A DNA stretch of 64,000 bases from Brachycybe producta (GCA_036925085.1 JAUPFP010000005.1:4803383-4867382), one strand, 5' to 3'; shown: positions 1 to 11,870, counted from the first letter of the stretch. A program made the numbers and translations. The notes: generated from the letters alone by a model not told the origin.

Positions 1-640
1 TTGTTTGTATCATGAAATTGCTAATGTTATGGCGAAGAAGAAGTATACGCTGCTTGTGGCTTACGTTAGACCAATTATACAGTATTAGTGATGTCCAGGG
101 TTAGGAAATTAGGAAACTTTTTGAAATAGCAAAAGTTTCAGAATGGCGAGAATTAAAAAAATGCAATAGAGAATGTTTGCTTATAAGTTGATTGCATTCA
201 ACATTTAAATCCCGATTTTCCCAAATTAAATGGTTTTATTTTCCAATTCCACATTTTACTTTTTTTTTTAGTTTGTTTCTAATTTTTTTGAATTTTCTTT
301 CATTGAATTAACATTTTTTATGTTTGGTCCAAACTTATACTTTCTAACTGACATTGTAAATAATAAAACTAAGTATAAAACAATGTATGTGAGGCTAGTC
401 AAATTTACTGGGAGACTTAGAAAACATTAGCAAATTAATTATTTAGTTTAATTTTGCTGGACTTTGTAAAAAAAAATTAAGTTTCAATATCTTAATTCTA
501 TTTTTTTTAACCAAAAACAATTGTTTTTTTTTTGCGATTTTTGAATATTTTGATTCCGGAATCCCTGCTACATTTGGCTGTTTTGTTCCTGAATTTGCAA
601 GCCCTGGTGATGTCAGTATATTGTAAAATGGTTTTGTCAC
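1..640. other. AT-rich sequence without recognised features
   Basis: Poly-T and poly-A runs only. Short reading frames here have no recognisable domain. Confidence 0.5.
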
Positions 641-910
641 TCGGTTTCCGGATGGTTGTAACTTTGTACATTGTTAGCTCTGCCCATAGAACTTCACATG
701 TGGAATAGAGAGGAATGAGCTTGCAGTGATTGCCGTTAGTAAGGGACTGCTGTTTATCAACTATACCAAACCATACGTAGTACTGGTCAAGATAAATAAA
801 TACGCAGAGGTTACTCAACTAAGAGCGCTACCAGTGGAGCATTTTGTGCCAAAACTGAGTGTAGCCAATAGAGGGCGCAAACTGCACTTAGTGCTTGTGT
901 TACAATAGGG
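640..910. repeat. Dispersed repeat also at 1465-1560, 37870-37915 and 38475-38566
   Basis: The stretch 685-775 (cccatagaacttc, then gagcttgcagtgattgcc) recurs at 1470-1555 and, in part, near 37870. The stretch 798-900 (tggagcattttgtgccaaaa, then gccaatagagggcgcaaact) recurs at 38475-38566, with a short echo at 53985-54010. The copies are about 85% alike by eye. No inverted ends or poly-A tail seen, so the class is unknown. Confidence 0.6.
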
Positions 911-1005
911 TACAATCGTCATCCAAAAAAAAAAAATTTTGGTTTGTTTTTCTAACATGGGAGCTGCTTTACTTTTATAAATTTATCTTGCTTTGTACAG
1001 TGTTA

Positions 1006-1452
1006 AGCCCCTATCACACCAGCACTTTTTGATGAAACTTCGATGCAATAAAACTTGCAATGTGACATGCAACTTTTTTTGTTTATAGCTGTGATATTAC
1101 ATGCAACTTGATAAAAGCTTTGTTTTCAACTAGTGTGTTGCACGTGTTCAACTTCTGAGAGACTTTATGAAATTTTCTGACAAACAACCGATGAGGCTGT
1201 ATGCCGGAAATGACATTAAAATTTTGAATTAATTTCCGGCTTATGAACTTTTTGTTAGTTGATCGTAATGGTGTTTTCACAATTTGGACACAAACAAAAT
1301 TTTGAAAACCTGATTGGAACTGAGGTTGTAAAACTAGTTTCATGTGTGATATAGAAGTTTATTACAAAGTTCTATTTGCAAGTCACTAGTTGAAAGTCAC
1401 ATCACAAGTTGCATTGCAAATTGCATTTAACGTTGCTAGTGTAATAGGACCT
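1006..1452. mobile_element. Foldback MITE, Harbinger-like (TTA duplication)
   Basis: Terminal inverted repeats AGCCCCTATCACACCAGC and, on the other strand, AGGTCCTATTACACTAGC are flanked by TTA on both sides (1003-1005 and 1453-1455). The arms are full of reiterated ACTTGCAA-type motifs and pair along most of their length. A related copy lies at 37143. No coding capacity. Confidence 0.75.
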
Positions 1453-1559
1453 TTAGCTAGCTAGCTAGCTACCCATAGAACTTCGCAAAGTGAACACTAG
1501 AGAAAAAGGAGCTTGCAGTGATTGCCCGTCTGTAGGGGGTCGCTGTCCATCAACTAGAT

Positions 1560-2235
1560 AGCAAAAGCATAGTACACTAGAATGGAAAATATTTGGTACT
1601 TACTTTCCTCCCCAATAGAGTTTGGTTGTTACTAAGTAAGTTGACCTCCTACAGTTGAATAAGGAAGTTAAGAATTAATACTTAAAGATTTTTATTGTTA
1701 TATTTAGCGAAATTTACCTCCATCCTTTTTTCTTGAGTATTTGTCCTAATAAAACTTCAGCCCTGGTTTTGTTTTATAAGAAACAAGTCTTTAATTAGTT
1801 ACCATTCAATTTTAAATAATTAAATTCACCTGGAAAATGGATTGATATTTTACCTTCCAGCTGTGAAGGCTTCTGCTGTATCGAAAATATTTATGCCACT
1901 ATCATAAGCTAAGGTTACTATATCTTCGGCTACCTTTGTAGGTTGTCACGAAAATGTAAGAATAAATTTATGCAAATGATTTAATTTTGTTAATCTTTAA
2001 TAAAAAAACAAAACAAAAAAAACAAAACAAACTAACTTCATCAGATACTTGAGATCCAAAGGTTATCCATGTTGCTAAAGGGTTACAAAATAGAAAATAA
2101 GTCTTAATTTAATTAATGTGCAGCATTTTTTAAAGTCAACATGAAATTCAGCAGCTGAATCAACCAACAGCAGCGAAGTTTGGTTGCCTTTCTTTAGAAA
2201 TTATTAGATCAACAGCATTTCTTAGTGCAATTATA
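1560..2235. other. AT-rich sequence without recognised features
   Basis: No inverted repeats, family members or convincing exons seen. Confidence 0.45.
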
Positions 2236-2238
2236 GCG

Positions 2239-2335
2239 TGACGTCACTGCTAGCTCGACGGATGGAACTCATTTTATTTTCCACTTTAGCACCTCATCAG
2301 ACTGATGATGCGATGTCGAACTTCCAGTGACGTCA
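2239..2335. repeat. Small inverted-repeat unit with TGACGTCA ends
   Basis: TGACGTCACTG at 2239-2249 is mirrored by CAGTGACGTCA at 2325-2335. Both ends contain the palindromic CRE/ATF octamer TGACGTCA. It could be a small MITE or chance; no second copy was found. Confidence 0.35.
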
Positions 2336-2381
2336 TCGTACTGTATTGAAGAAGAAGAGAGAAAAAAGCAAGCGTATATTT

Positions 2382-2510
2382 GGTCGTACTCTTAATGAAA
2401 GTTTAGTCAAAGGTAGTGCTAAACTCATAAACGTAGAATATACAGTTTCATGTTAATGTTTATGAGTTTAGAACTACGTTTGACTTAAGCAGTCATTAAG
2501 AATACGGCCC
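2382..2510. mobile_element. Short foldback MITE
   Basis: The arms ggtcgtactcttaatgaaag and, at the right end, cagtcattaagaatacggcc pair. So do the inner parts (gctaaactcataaac with gtttatgagtttagaac). It is about 130 bp, non-coding, and abuts the next element. Confidence 0.55.
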
Positions 2511-2518
2511 TCAGTTTA

Positions 2519-2912
2519 TGCCTGGGACACACTGTGTGTCCAACGTTGGATCCAACGTTGTACTCATATTTGTCTCCAACATTTGCTTCCAGCATTTTGC
2601 CAGTTGTACACTTGTAGGCCTAAGTTTGCAATTGATCAATGACTGGGTCACACATAGTCTGACCGGTTCGGTCAGACTATGTGTAACCGAGTCACGAATG
2701 GTGAGATGAACACATTCCAGTGTTGGAGGGGCCCTTTGACGCGGAACAATGAAACCGACACGTGCCCGAATGTTTTCCAATACCCTTCAATGTCGAACGT
2801 ATTGGACGCTCGGCATCCGACACTCGACATCCGTCTCACCGCCACACACTGCGTGTCAAACTATCATTTGTCCAGCATTGGAAGACATTCGACACATAGT
2901 GTGTTCCAGGCT
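2519..2912. mobile_element. Foldback MITE, Harbinger-like (TTA duplication) with an inner hairpin
   Basis: The ends TGCCTGGGACACAC and GTGTGTTCCAGGCT are flanked by TTA (2516-2518, 2913-2915). The body reiterates short palindromes such as CCAACGTTGG. At 2650-2684 there is a separate near-perfect hairpin: a 16-bp stem (CACATAGTCTGACCG core) with a 3-base loop. Confidence 0.7.
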
Positions 2913-2939
2913 TTAGAAGAGATTTTCTTGAACTGTTAA

Positions 2940-3505
2940 TCTAACTGGTGGTTTAGGAACGTGTTAGGTTTTTGTAAGTGTTAACGAAATTGATGAACTG
3001 AGGAACTTTTTTTTTATTTTCAAAAAGCCCATATTTTGGCCAGTTTTTTTTATTAGTTTTTAGAACTGAATCGATATCTGTCATATTGTTTTTCAAAAAA
3101 AGTAGGACATCATCTCATATCATTTTTTTATCTCTCTAATGTAAACATTGAGACATTTGAGTAACTGGACATGTGACATTTTGAAGAAAAAAAAGCTCCT
3201 TGACTGTGCTTGAGACTCACCTAATCCTATATTCGAAACTCGGATTCCGGATTTTCCTAAATTTCTAAAATACAAATTTGTTGCATGATTATGAAAGTTA
3301 ATTGATGATTTCATCTTAGAGCAACACCGATTTTTTTCTGTTTCAATTCATAACGACTGGTTAAAGGTTTCAGTGGTTTCTAGTTTCATCTAGACTCTTA
3401 GCCTCTAACCAGTTTTTATTATTTCTAAACACGAAATTCCGGTTTGCGCTAATTATTAAAGAGTTTTGCACCATCTTAAATTTCTTACAACTTTTATTTT
3501 ACAAC
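2940..3505. other. AT-rich sequence without recognised features
   Basis: No gene or repeat family recognised. Confidence 0.45.
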
Positions 3506-3508
3506 TAT

Positions 3509-3686
3509 GGCCTTGTTTCCACTGAGGTGACAATTTCAACTGGTGAAAAATAGAAGAAATGTGGCTCCCCGCCTATGATAGTGAGTAGGCAGGGGGGGGG
3601 GGCGGGGGAGGGGGCACGTGTGTTCCATTTTTCACCAGTTGAAATTTTCAAAGACTTCACATTTTCTACCCAATGGAAACAGGGCC
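3509..3686. mobile_element. Foldback MITE of the 'CTGTTTCCA' family
   Basis: The ends GGCCTTGTTTCCACTG and CAATGGAAACAGGGCC are inverted, and the inner arms ATTTCAACTGGTGAAAAAT pair with ATTTTTCACCAGTTGAAAT. It carries a poly-G tract near 3592-3613. Relatives lie at 13757-14024 and 21409. Confidence 0.7.
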
Positions 3687-3804
3687 TTAAATATGGAGAA
3701 AAAAAAATTGTTAAATTTGTCGTGATGTTTTTTTTTTTTAGTGGATAATTCAGGCTTTATAAAGTCTAAAGTAAAAGTTGTATAAAAAATTCGGCAGCAC
3801 AAAC

Positions 3805-3997
3805 CCGATCTCAACGGATTCCATCTCAAACGACGACGAGGATTGGAAGGGTTGGGTGGCTAGCTATTGGTGGAATTCCAAATCACCATCTTCCACCGCC
3901 AGCCCATAACTACAAATACATTACCAAGAAGCATTGCTAGCCTCCACCTCCAACTCTCGTCATCGGTTTATATGGAGTCGTTTGAAATGAATGGGGA
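3805..3997. mobile_element. Foldback repeat, copy 1 of 2 (second at 13421)
   Basis: Inverted arms: CCATCTCAAACGACGACGAG with GTCGTTTGAAATGAAT, and TTGGGTGGCTAGC with GCTAGCCTCCACC. The copy at 13421-13635 shares GACGAGGATTGGA and GGCTAGCTA. Confidence 0.6.
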
Positions 3998-4898
3998 ACA
4001 GCGCCAATGAAAATAAAAAATGACTTATTTTTCGCATAAAAAACGACCAGATGATTAAATGTAGTTGTTGTATAAATAGAGTTGTTGGCGGCGAAGGTGG
4101 CGCAAAAACTCTTTTTTAAAGGAGAGAATTCGGTTTTTGTTGTTGTTGGACTTACTTATAATGAATCCCTTGATTTATATTGAGACTTGTTTGTCTGGAT
4201 ATTGGTGCATGGTTGGAATTTGGAGCATCCGTTGTTGTTGCAAACTCCTCCATGCAGTCAAGACTAGCGATGGGAGCTTTACAACTGTAAAAATCACAAA
4301 GAGAAAATACAAAATTTGAATATTGCTTGCTTGTGTTCACATCATAAATAAATCACATCTCTTTTTAATTGTGTCTTTTTTTTTTTTTGTTATAATCTTA
4401 ATTTAAAGTGCAGACGATGTCCTTAAAAATCTGATTTATTCTGCCTTTCAGATAGCATATTTTTTATGTAGATATTTTTAAAATAAGCCTTTTTTATGGC
4501 ATTTTGAAAAATAACCTAATTTTAAGTAGACTTTTTTAATTTTTTTTTAGAAAATGTTTATTTTGAAATAAGTCAACAAGAAAAAATACTATTAAGGGAT
4601 TCAGCTAGTGTTCAGATTTATAACATATTTTAAATAAATATTTAGACGGCAGATTAATCAAAGTTCAACCTGATCCTTATTGATTTAAACCTTTTTCCTG
4701 ATACATTAAGCCGCCCTGTAGGTGGGGCAAGAGAATCTTTACCATATCAATCACATCTTAATACAAATGGCGAGCTTATTTCGGATGCAGTTACGGGAAA
4801 AAAAGTATGCATATTAAATGATCAATCAGTGTTTGCAAAAAAAAAAAGGGCTGCTTTTAGAATAGATTATGGAATCTCAGCTGAACGTGTTTCTTACG
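3998..4898. other. AT-rich sequence without recognised features
   Basis: No gene recognised. A short GTTGTTGTTG tract lies at 4137-4147. Confidence 0.45.
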
Positions 4899-5243
4899 GT
4901 GGATAAAAATAATGATTTTTATTAAAACAATAAAAATAAATCGGATTAAATCAGATTTTTTTTTTAATTTCATTTAAATGAAAATTTATTAAAATTACTC
5001 TTTTATTAACTTAATATTCATTCATGACAAACTGTTCGTTCTATTTTATTATCTGTGAATCAAATTGTTATAATAAATTCATTTGAGAAAAGTGAAAAAT
5101 TAATTTTGTTTATGAAAGAAAAAAATAATTCTGAAAAAAAAAATCACTTGATTTTTATGATGTTATCAATTTTTTATTTATTAAAATCGTGATTTAAATC
5201 TTATTGATAACAAAAACCAATTGATTTTAATCAATCCACCATG
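4899..5243. mobile_element. AT-rich foldback element with GGTGGATT ends
   Basis: The left arm ggtggataaaaataatgatt and the right arm ending gattttaatcaatccacc are inverted. The interior is built of reiterated AAATC/GATTT words. The region 19190-19400 has the same composition and may be a relative. Confidence 0.5.
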
Positions 5244-5331
5244 AAAAGAAAATCACGTATGTTTGGGGCCTGTGGTGGATACATTCTACTCTCTTATTTT
5301 TGGTGGTGGGAGGACCAGAGACCAAAAAGAC

Positions 5332-5830
5332 CAGGGTATTGGATTTGGTGAATTTTATCTGGATTGAATCAAATCCAAATCATCATTGCACAAATCCAAA
5401 TCGAACTTTCACACAGTTTCTTAAATCCAATTCCAAACATAACATTTATCATGTAAATTCAAATCCACTATTTATTTTATTTGTCATTACTTTTTACTAG
5501 ATTTGTTTTCCTAGGTAATGATAATTACTCTTAATGAACATCAGTTTTTCAAATATTTTTGGTTTTAAATTTGACCGTTGTTCACTAAGTAAATATATTC
5601 CAAGTGGTTGAAAACGCCCTTTCCACGCTTCCAGATGAGAGACAGAAATGCAAAATACTTATTGTGCAATGTCTTGTAATGTTGGTTAATGCAACCAAAT
5701 TATTATAAGAAAATAAATCCAAATCAAATCCAAATCTTTTCATTTACATTACATAGAAATCCAAATTCAAACCCAAATCTGCTACATTTGTTCAAAATCC
5801 AAATCCACAAATCCCAAATCTAATACACTG
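5332..5830. mobile_element. hAT-like MITE with CAGGGTATTGG ends
   Basis: CAGGGTATTGGATTTGG at the left mirrors CCCAAATCTAATACACTG at the right. The interior reiterates CAAATCC near both ends. Ends beginning CAG(G/T)G are typical of hAT elements, but no clean 8-bp duplication is visible. Confidence 0.55.
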
Positions 5831-7082
5831 ATATATATACCAGTAAACAGCACTGGAATCGTGGTACACACACAATTTTATCCCTATAGCAAAGTTTGTT
5901 AGATAGAATGTTGATAGGGTTGATAAACATGTCGAAGCCTAGGTGATAGCTGGCATCCTAGAATGCCAAAAATTAGCCAGTGGGATCTACTGCCAGAGAC
6001 CGGTAATTACCAGTGGTCAATTGGCATTTTTAAAATGTTTTTGTTTAGAATGAGTAGAATCATTAATAAGGCCGGAGATTACACTGTTACTACTTATGCC
6101 GATGGAAGAAGAAGTATCGATGAGTATGTCCTTCTATGCAGGCTCCTCACTTAAATGTATTATATGCAATTTCACATTAAATGAAAATTTATTTACTGAA
6201 AGTCGCGTAATTTTTTTTTTTCTTGTTGCCGTTGATAATTGTCCAATAATCCTCTAAAATGGTTAAATACTGTTTATGAAAGTCGTTAAATCGCAACTTA
6301 ATATCCTGCATCGTTTACACATGCGTTTCATTTTACTGATAAAAATTTACCTTTAAGGCAAAGGAATGTATAATTAATTCATTTGTCTTTTGACAATCAC
6401 TTTTCGGGAATTCCAAGTTGTATTCATTTTGTTTGGCGAAATATGATTATACCGGGGGGGGGGAGGAGGGATTTAACCTAATCAAAACGTATTATTGACT
6501 TTCAATTGCCTACTAAGTTTAACTGGAACAGAGATATACATGTACAGCAGGTTATTTCTCGGGGGCGAAGCCGGCCACTAAGTCTAGTATAATAAGGATT
6601 TTAAAATACCATGAAGCTTACAAGACCACATGTTTGTATGAACAAGCAAGCTAAGCTTTGTGAAGCTTCAAAACTTGCAAATCTTAGCAAAAGCTTTGGA
6701 GCGCATAAACCTACCCACATAGTTCTATACATATACAGTAAGTAGCCCAGCATAACCACGCTCAATGTTTGCAGTTATGCGTTGCTAGTTAGTGCTTTGA
6801 CAAGGTTTGGACCTTTTTCGATGGGCTCGTTACCGGATCGCGAGAGACTATAGTCTGCAAAACTTTGAGATTTTGTCAAGAAGCTGTCACGTCTTTTTTT
6901 TTTCTTCCCTCTTTGTCTCTTGGTTTATTTTTAGAGCAAGAATTAACATTCATAAACTAAATTATATCGTATTTTTCTTTCCTACTTCAGTCATAATGTT
7001 GTACTTGTATAAGTAATAAGGTTTAATTAAGAGTTTGGTTATACAAGAAGTTCTAACAAGAAGGAAAAAAAGAGTATACTGA

Positions 7083-7084
<2 letters not shown>
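5831..7084. other. Anonymous sequence
   Basis: No gene recognised. A G-rich run lies at 6454-6469. Confidence 0.4.

Positions 7085-7148
<64 letters not shown>
7085..7148. repeat. (GA)n microsatellite
   Basis: About 31 nearly perfect GA units. On the minus strand it gives a false Leu-Ser reading frame. Confidence 0.95.
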
Positions 7149-7150
<2 letters not shown>

Positions 7151-7551
7151 CCATTTTTGCCTCATTCTCTCCTCCCTATGTGATTTTTCACTTTATTCTT
7201 TACGAGAAAAATAAGAACTTTGCAAGTTTCTTAGTGAGTTTCTCAAGCTTCGTTAAACCACTTAAGCTTCTATGGCAAAAGATATATTTACTCATTAGCG
7301 TTGGTTGAACGTATGTTAATTTCTATCAAGGTTTTTAAATGGGGCCATTTTAAGAAACTTGACGTAACAAAGGGAAAAAAAAACCAGCTGTAATTATTTC
7401 TGACTTCCAGTTTTCAGAAATTATACCAAAAAATATCGGTTAGTCAACTTTTTTTTTCTTCCTTGAGTCACGAGGTTTATTATTTATCCAGTGTACATTT
7501 AAAAATATATGTAAGTTTAACATGAAATGAAATTTTTGCTAAGGTGGTCTC
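7149..7551. other. Anonymous sequence
   Basis: AT-rich, no gene or repeat family recognised. Confidence 0.4.
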
Positions 7552-7687
7552 CAGTGTTGGGAGAGTATTTTAAATACATGTATTTAAAATACTATTTTAA
7601 ATACTTCTGTTGTATTTAGTATTTGTATTTGAAATATATCCATTAAAAATAATGTATTTGTATTTTGAAATGACTTTTTATTTATAA

Positions 7688-7785
7688 CTAGTGGGGTAAC
7701 CCGTCATAAATGACAGGAGCAAAATTAACAGGCAATTGTGCGCATGCGCGTCGTTTTTTCCTTTTTTTACTCCTTTCATTTTCAT
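7688..7785 (-). mobile_element. Helitron 3' end, copy 1 (fragment)
   Basis: Read on the minus strand it ends with a CCTGTCATTTATGACGGG hairpin, TTACCCCA and CTAG, next to T. It matches the 3' ends at 18471, 24173, 35106 and 62444. Only about 100 bp is kept. Confidence 0.75.
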
Positions 7786-7787
7786 TT

Positions 7788-7930
7788 TCGTCAAATGCAA
7801 CTTAAGTTACATTCCCCCAGTTGAAAGGTTGTTCTCAAATACACCTTTGACAGTAATTCCAAGAAATAATAGATTAAGTGACACATGCTTCCAACAGTTA
7901 TTACTCCTTAAGACATATAAGATGAAGTAA
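7788..7930 (+). pseudogene. hAT transposase dimerisation domain (hATC) fragment
   Basis: The reading frame encodes NLSYIPPVERLFSN, then TPLTVIPRNNRLSDTCFQQL, then LLLKTYKMK and a stop. The signature P-VER-FS ... R--LS ... LL-LK is that of the hAT C-terminal dimerisation domain (hATC), which holds transposase subunits together. The catalytic core is absent. It lies inside an element with hAT-type ends, which supports the call. Confidence 0.8.
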
Positions 7931-8084
7931 ATGTTTTAGTATTTTAAAATACTTTTTTTGAAAGTATTTTGTATTTTAAATAAAAGTAAAAATGTGTAGT
8001 TTGTAGTTTAATTTAAAAACATTTTCATGAAACTATTTTGTATTTTATTTAAAATACTTTTTGAAAGTATTTTTCCCAACACTG

Positions 8085-9098
8085 GTGGAGGTCTCTAGAA
8101 CATTATTTAGGGGGATAAAGTTTCTGAATATTACGGTATTATGTATTAATTCCAATATAGTTCGGAACATGTTTCAAAACAATTAAAAAGATAATCTTTA
8201 TGTCCGATCCCCATATGAAGCTGACAAAATTTGTGCAAAATGAGTTCGAGACAAAAACACAACAAAAACCCCAGAAAAAAGCCGATTTTGAAAACAATAC
8301 AAAACCTGAAACACAACTGTCAGCAGTTACTGAACACAAAACCACCACAACAAATTTATGACACAACACAAACAAATTGTTTTTTGTTTTTGTTTCTATA
8401 GCTGTTCAATATATAAACTATGCAACTGTTATGTTGTTGTTTTAATACTTTACTGTCCACGTTGCACAAACAGAGTTGACAAAATGTTGCGTATTACAGC
8501 GACACAAAACAAACCTTTTTGTTTACTGACTTGCGGCTGGGACATGGTATAGTTTGTGAAATTTCAGACAAAACAAAACGAAAACGGGGGTCGCAGAAGT
8601 GTTTTAGAATTGTCGCCAATTTGTCTTGAAACACTTGGGTTTCTGCTTTGTTTTTGTTTTGTCAACTTGGTATAGAGTGTGGGCTTTATAAAGATGGAAA
8701 CAAGAAAAAACACCATTTTATATTTACAAAAAAAAAATGAAAAACAACAAACTTTTCAAACAAAACTGAACTTGATATTACTATATCGGAATATTCTTTG
8801 GCGCCGGTACCTTATTGATTCACTTTTTTTTTACAACTGCCTGTGTGTGTGCGGTGCACGTCAAGTGCGTTTTGTTCCAGGATAATTGAAGACATGAGTG
8901 TAGAAATGAAGGTGTTATGTTACAAAATCAAATATTTGAGTAAATTAACGTCACATTTTTTTATGAAATTGTTTTCAGTTTAGGTCTACCCCCTTCATCC
9001 ATTGAATATTATTATCTTGAGTGTCATTGAATTTTCTGAGATTTTCTATTGTGTTATGTGACAGATGGGGATACATTACATCGTGTTGTGAGTAGGGC
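8085..9098. other. Anonymous sequence with ACAAAAC-rich text
   Basis: 8230-8660 is rich in CAAAACAAAAAC on one side and GTTTTTGTTTTG on the other, which suggests an eroded foldback element. No clear ends. Confidence 0.35.
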
Positions 9099-9345
9099 CA
9101 GGGACGTACTGGGTACAACATTTTTGGTGGGCAAAATTTTGCATCGGAGCCACTATAACCACCTTCTTTCCCCTCCAAAAAAATAGTTCATTTTATGATG
9201 GACCATGGTCCATGAATAATTTCATTTTTTGACATTTTTTACTTTTTTGAATTTATGGGCTTTTCTGTTCCTCAGACGTCTGTTGGGCCCTCCTGAGTTC
9301 TTTTCAGGGCATCTAGAAGACTTTCATTTTTTTGACATTTTTTAC
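9099..9345. repeat. Dispersed repeat with CAGGGACGT end, copy 1
   Basis: It starts CAGGGACGTACTGGGTACAA and shares GGTGGGCA, TTTTTGAATTTATGGG and GTCTGTTGGGCCCTCCTGA with 49665-49985. The start suggests a hAT-type end. Confidence 0.6.
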
Positions 9346-9510
9346 TTTGTTTAGAAGGTTTTACTTTATATTTATAAATCCATCTGAACTTTACAATCAA
9401 TTGACGTTAAAAAAATGAAATTTTAAAAAAAATTTTTTCGAAAATTAAAAAAAAAAAAAAAAGATTTTTCGAAAAATAAAACCGGCGCCAAAACGTCCAG
9501 CAGCCCTTAG

Positions 9511-9600
9511 TAGGGCTGTGGAATCGTTACATAATTGTTCGACTCCGACTCCTGTAATTTGTAATTCGACTCCTACCAAAATTGAACGATTGTTAGTGTG
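9511..9600. mobile_element. hAT-like end (TAGGGCTGTGGAATCG)
   Basis: TAGGGCTGTGGAATCG followed by repeated CGACTCCGACTCC words is typical of the subterminal repeats of hAT elements. No partner end was found. Confidence 0.4.
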
Positions 9601-11236
9601 AACTAGTTGTGAGTGCGGGAATATTTCCAGTGGGAATGTTCCCTACATCTGTATGGTATACGGTTCTAAAACTTATCGTAAAATCTGCAAATTGCAAATA
9701 AAAACGAACAAAATGGCCTCGAAAAATTGTAACACGGCCACACAATCATCAAAATAATTAAAATTTACAATATGGTCACCCAAATATTGTCCACAAATAT
9801 TAAAAGAGGAATAAAATAATTTTATGCAAAAACATGCAGATAACAGGCAGCATAGGTTTATAATGTACACTCAACAGAATGTATGAACATTGTTTCTTAA
9901 TCCCTATGTGAATAATTTCAATTATATTTATTGATACACTTTTTTTTGGGGGGAGGGCGTGAACAAAACACTGTTCTTCCATATTAATTTTCATCGATAG
10001 AAATTTCTATAACAATTAAAATAGGATGAACTTATTTATACCAAGTTTTAAAATTACAGAATCACTTCTATTAAGTCTATGATGTCTAGGCCTAAGGGGT
10101 ATTTTTATGATGGTATTTTTAAAGTAATAATTTATTAATTTATGGGATTATGGGGTTTATACGTTTTTAAATGCAAAAATGTGACATTTTTATTATTTTA
10201 AAACTTCCGTAAATAGTTTATTTTAAAAAAAAGATAGCATTGTGTTTTTTGTCTTTTCATCTTCGTTTTCTTCTAGTTTGAAATGAATCTTGAAATTCTC
10301 TCATACATTATATAAGTCAATTGAAACTGGACTTTAAAATTGTTTTGCCGCACTTGCCACTAGTGTTATGATTACCCTCTTAGTTGCTGTAATGTTTTTA
10401 TGACGATATTTTTTTAAAATAAACTTTTTATGACAATTTTAAATTATTTTTTAAATTAAATTATTATAAAAATTAAATTATTTTAATGTCGTTTTTGACG
10501 CAACGTTTGATAATTTTCAATATTTTCATATTTTTTTAAAAAAAAAAGATATCCCATCATAAAATTATAAACTTGTTTGGGTTTTGTTTCTGAAAACCCG
10601 GATAAAACTGTTGAGGCACCCACCATACTTACAAAAATGGTTCTTGAGTGTTTTAGTAAAAGTAGGTTTATGGTTGCCTAGCAACCACATGATAAGCTAT
10701 ATAAGAGCCTCCATTTGAAAATCACCCTGTATATTTGTATTTTTTATTTGAAGATACAAATCAATAAGCAATGTTTTTTATTGTGTTGTCTTTTTTTGTG
10801 TGTGTGCGCTTGTAAATGTATATAATAGTTGATTCTCCATTGAAATTGGAGTCTAATTGAAAAGGGGGCTAGTTTTTATTTCTCTTTTTGGCAGCCATTG
10901 GCTTTGGTCTAAAATCCTATACAGGGTGAATCAAAACTAAAGCCTATAACATCTCTCTATTGTTTGAATCCCTTTTAAAAAATAATTCCAAATTCTTGTA
11001 CAACAACGTATTTCCTGTGACGAACAAATACAAGGAAGGAAACTTGGTATCTTAAACTTCAACTTGAAACCTTTGATCAGGGTTTCAACAATTTAAAAAA
11101 CTTTTTTTTTTTTTTTTTGGGATTATCCAGGAACAGCAATTTTTATATCCGAATACAGTTCAGATGGTTCAAGTTGAAATTCAATTGGCAAGTGTTCTTC
11201 GTGAGCATGGCGTAACGTGTTGCCATTTTGACAGTG
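9601..11236. other. AT-rich sequence with two isolated mariner-like ends
   Basis: TATACAGGGTGAATCAAAAC at 10917-10936 and AAAATCACCCTGTATA at 10717-10732 look like solitary mariner-type ends next to TA. GGTTGCCTAGCAACC at 10672-10686 is an RFX X-box-like palindrome. No gene was recognised. Confidence 0.4.

Positions 11237-11239
<3 letters not shown>

Positions 11240-11293
<54 letters not shown>
11240..11293. repeat. (CT)n microsatellite
   Basis: About 27 CT units, uninterrupted. Confidence 0.95.
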
Positions 11294-11294
<1 letters not shown>

Positions 11295-11430
11295 AAGACT
11301 GAACATCACATGACATGACTAACTTTATTTTTTAAGAAGTCAATCTTAATATGTCGTTCCACAGAGTTTTAGTAGCCATTGTAAAATATGCTTGCATGAC
11401 TGTAATTTTATTCAATTCATCTTTTCTATA

Positions 11431-11870
11431 GGTGCGTCCAGACTACTTGTACTCGGTGAGGTGGTTCGTCGACAACCCAGAGTCAGGCTCGGGCCCGTGC
11501 TCTTGTCAGCTGAGGGTTGAGAGTTCAGTGACTCGAGAGGCTTTGACTCGCGCAGATCCGATGAACAATAATGAAGTTTTGATTAGTTGTGCAAGTTTTA
11601 TTATTATCATGCATTCATTGTTGGGAAAAAAAACGCCACGACTACAGCGAGTCAACGACAGTAAACTGTGCTCGTCTGATCGAATGACTTGCAAGTCTTG
11701 ACGAGCACCTCTTTGGTGTACCGACACTAAACGGAGCCAGACGAGCCTCTGGCTTGCGTTACTCATACTACTTGTGTCGCTGCTTGCGAGTCCATCCACA
11801 TTTTACTCGGTCTTGTCGACGGCCACCTCACCGAGCCCGAGTACAAGCACGAGTAGTCTGAACGCAACCT
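11431..11870. mobile_element. Foldback MITE with GGTGCGTCCAGACTAC ends
   Basis: The left GGTGCGTCCAGACTACTTG and the right GAGTAGTCTGAACGCAACC are inverted. The arms continue pairing through GGTGAGGTGG/CCACCTCACC and GTCGAC. It resembles the cap of the element at 40859. Confidence 0.7.

Larger units (their letters stand above)
7552..8084 (+). mobile_element. hAT transposon remnant retaining the transposase C-terminus
   Basis: The ends CAGTGTTGGGAGAGTATTTT and AAGTATTTTTCCCAACACTG are inverted repeats. Flanks (gtggtctc and gtggaggtctc) resemble a duplication blurred by an indel. The inner sequence reiterates AAAATACTTT words. It encloses a Helitron end (7688-7785) and a hAT transposase fragment (7788-7930), so it is a deleted copy of a once autonomous element. 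Confidence 0.75.

Noticed and set aside
2305-2325. Hammerhead-like CTGATGA...CGAAC
   Set aside because: No stem II can form and the conserved GAAA is missing.
6962-7165. Leu-Ser repeat protein on the minus strand
   Set aside because: It is a translation of the (GA)n microsatellite.
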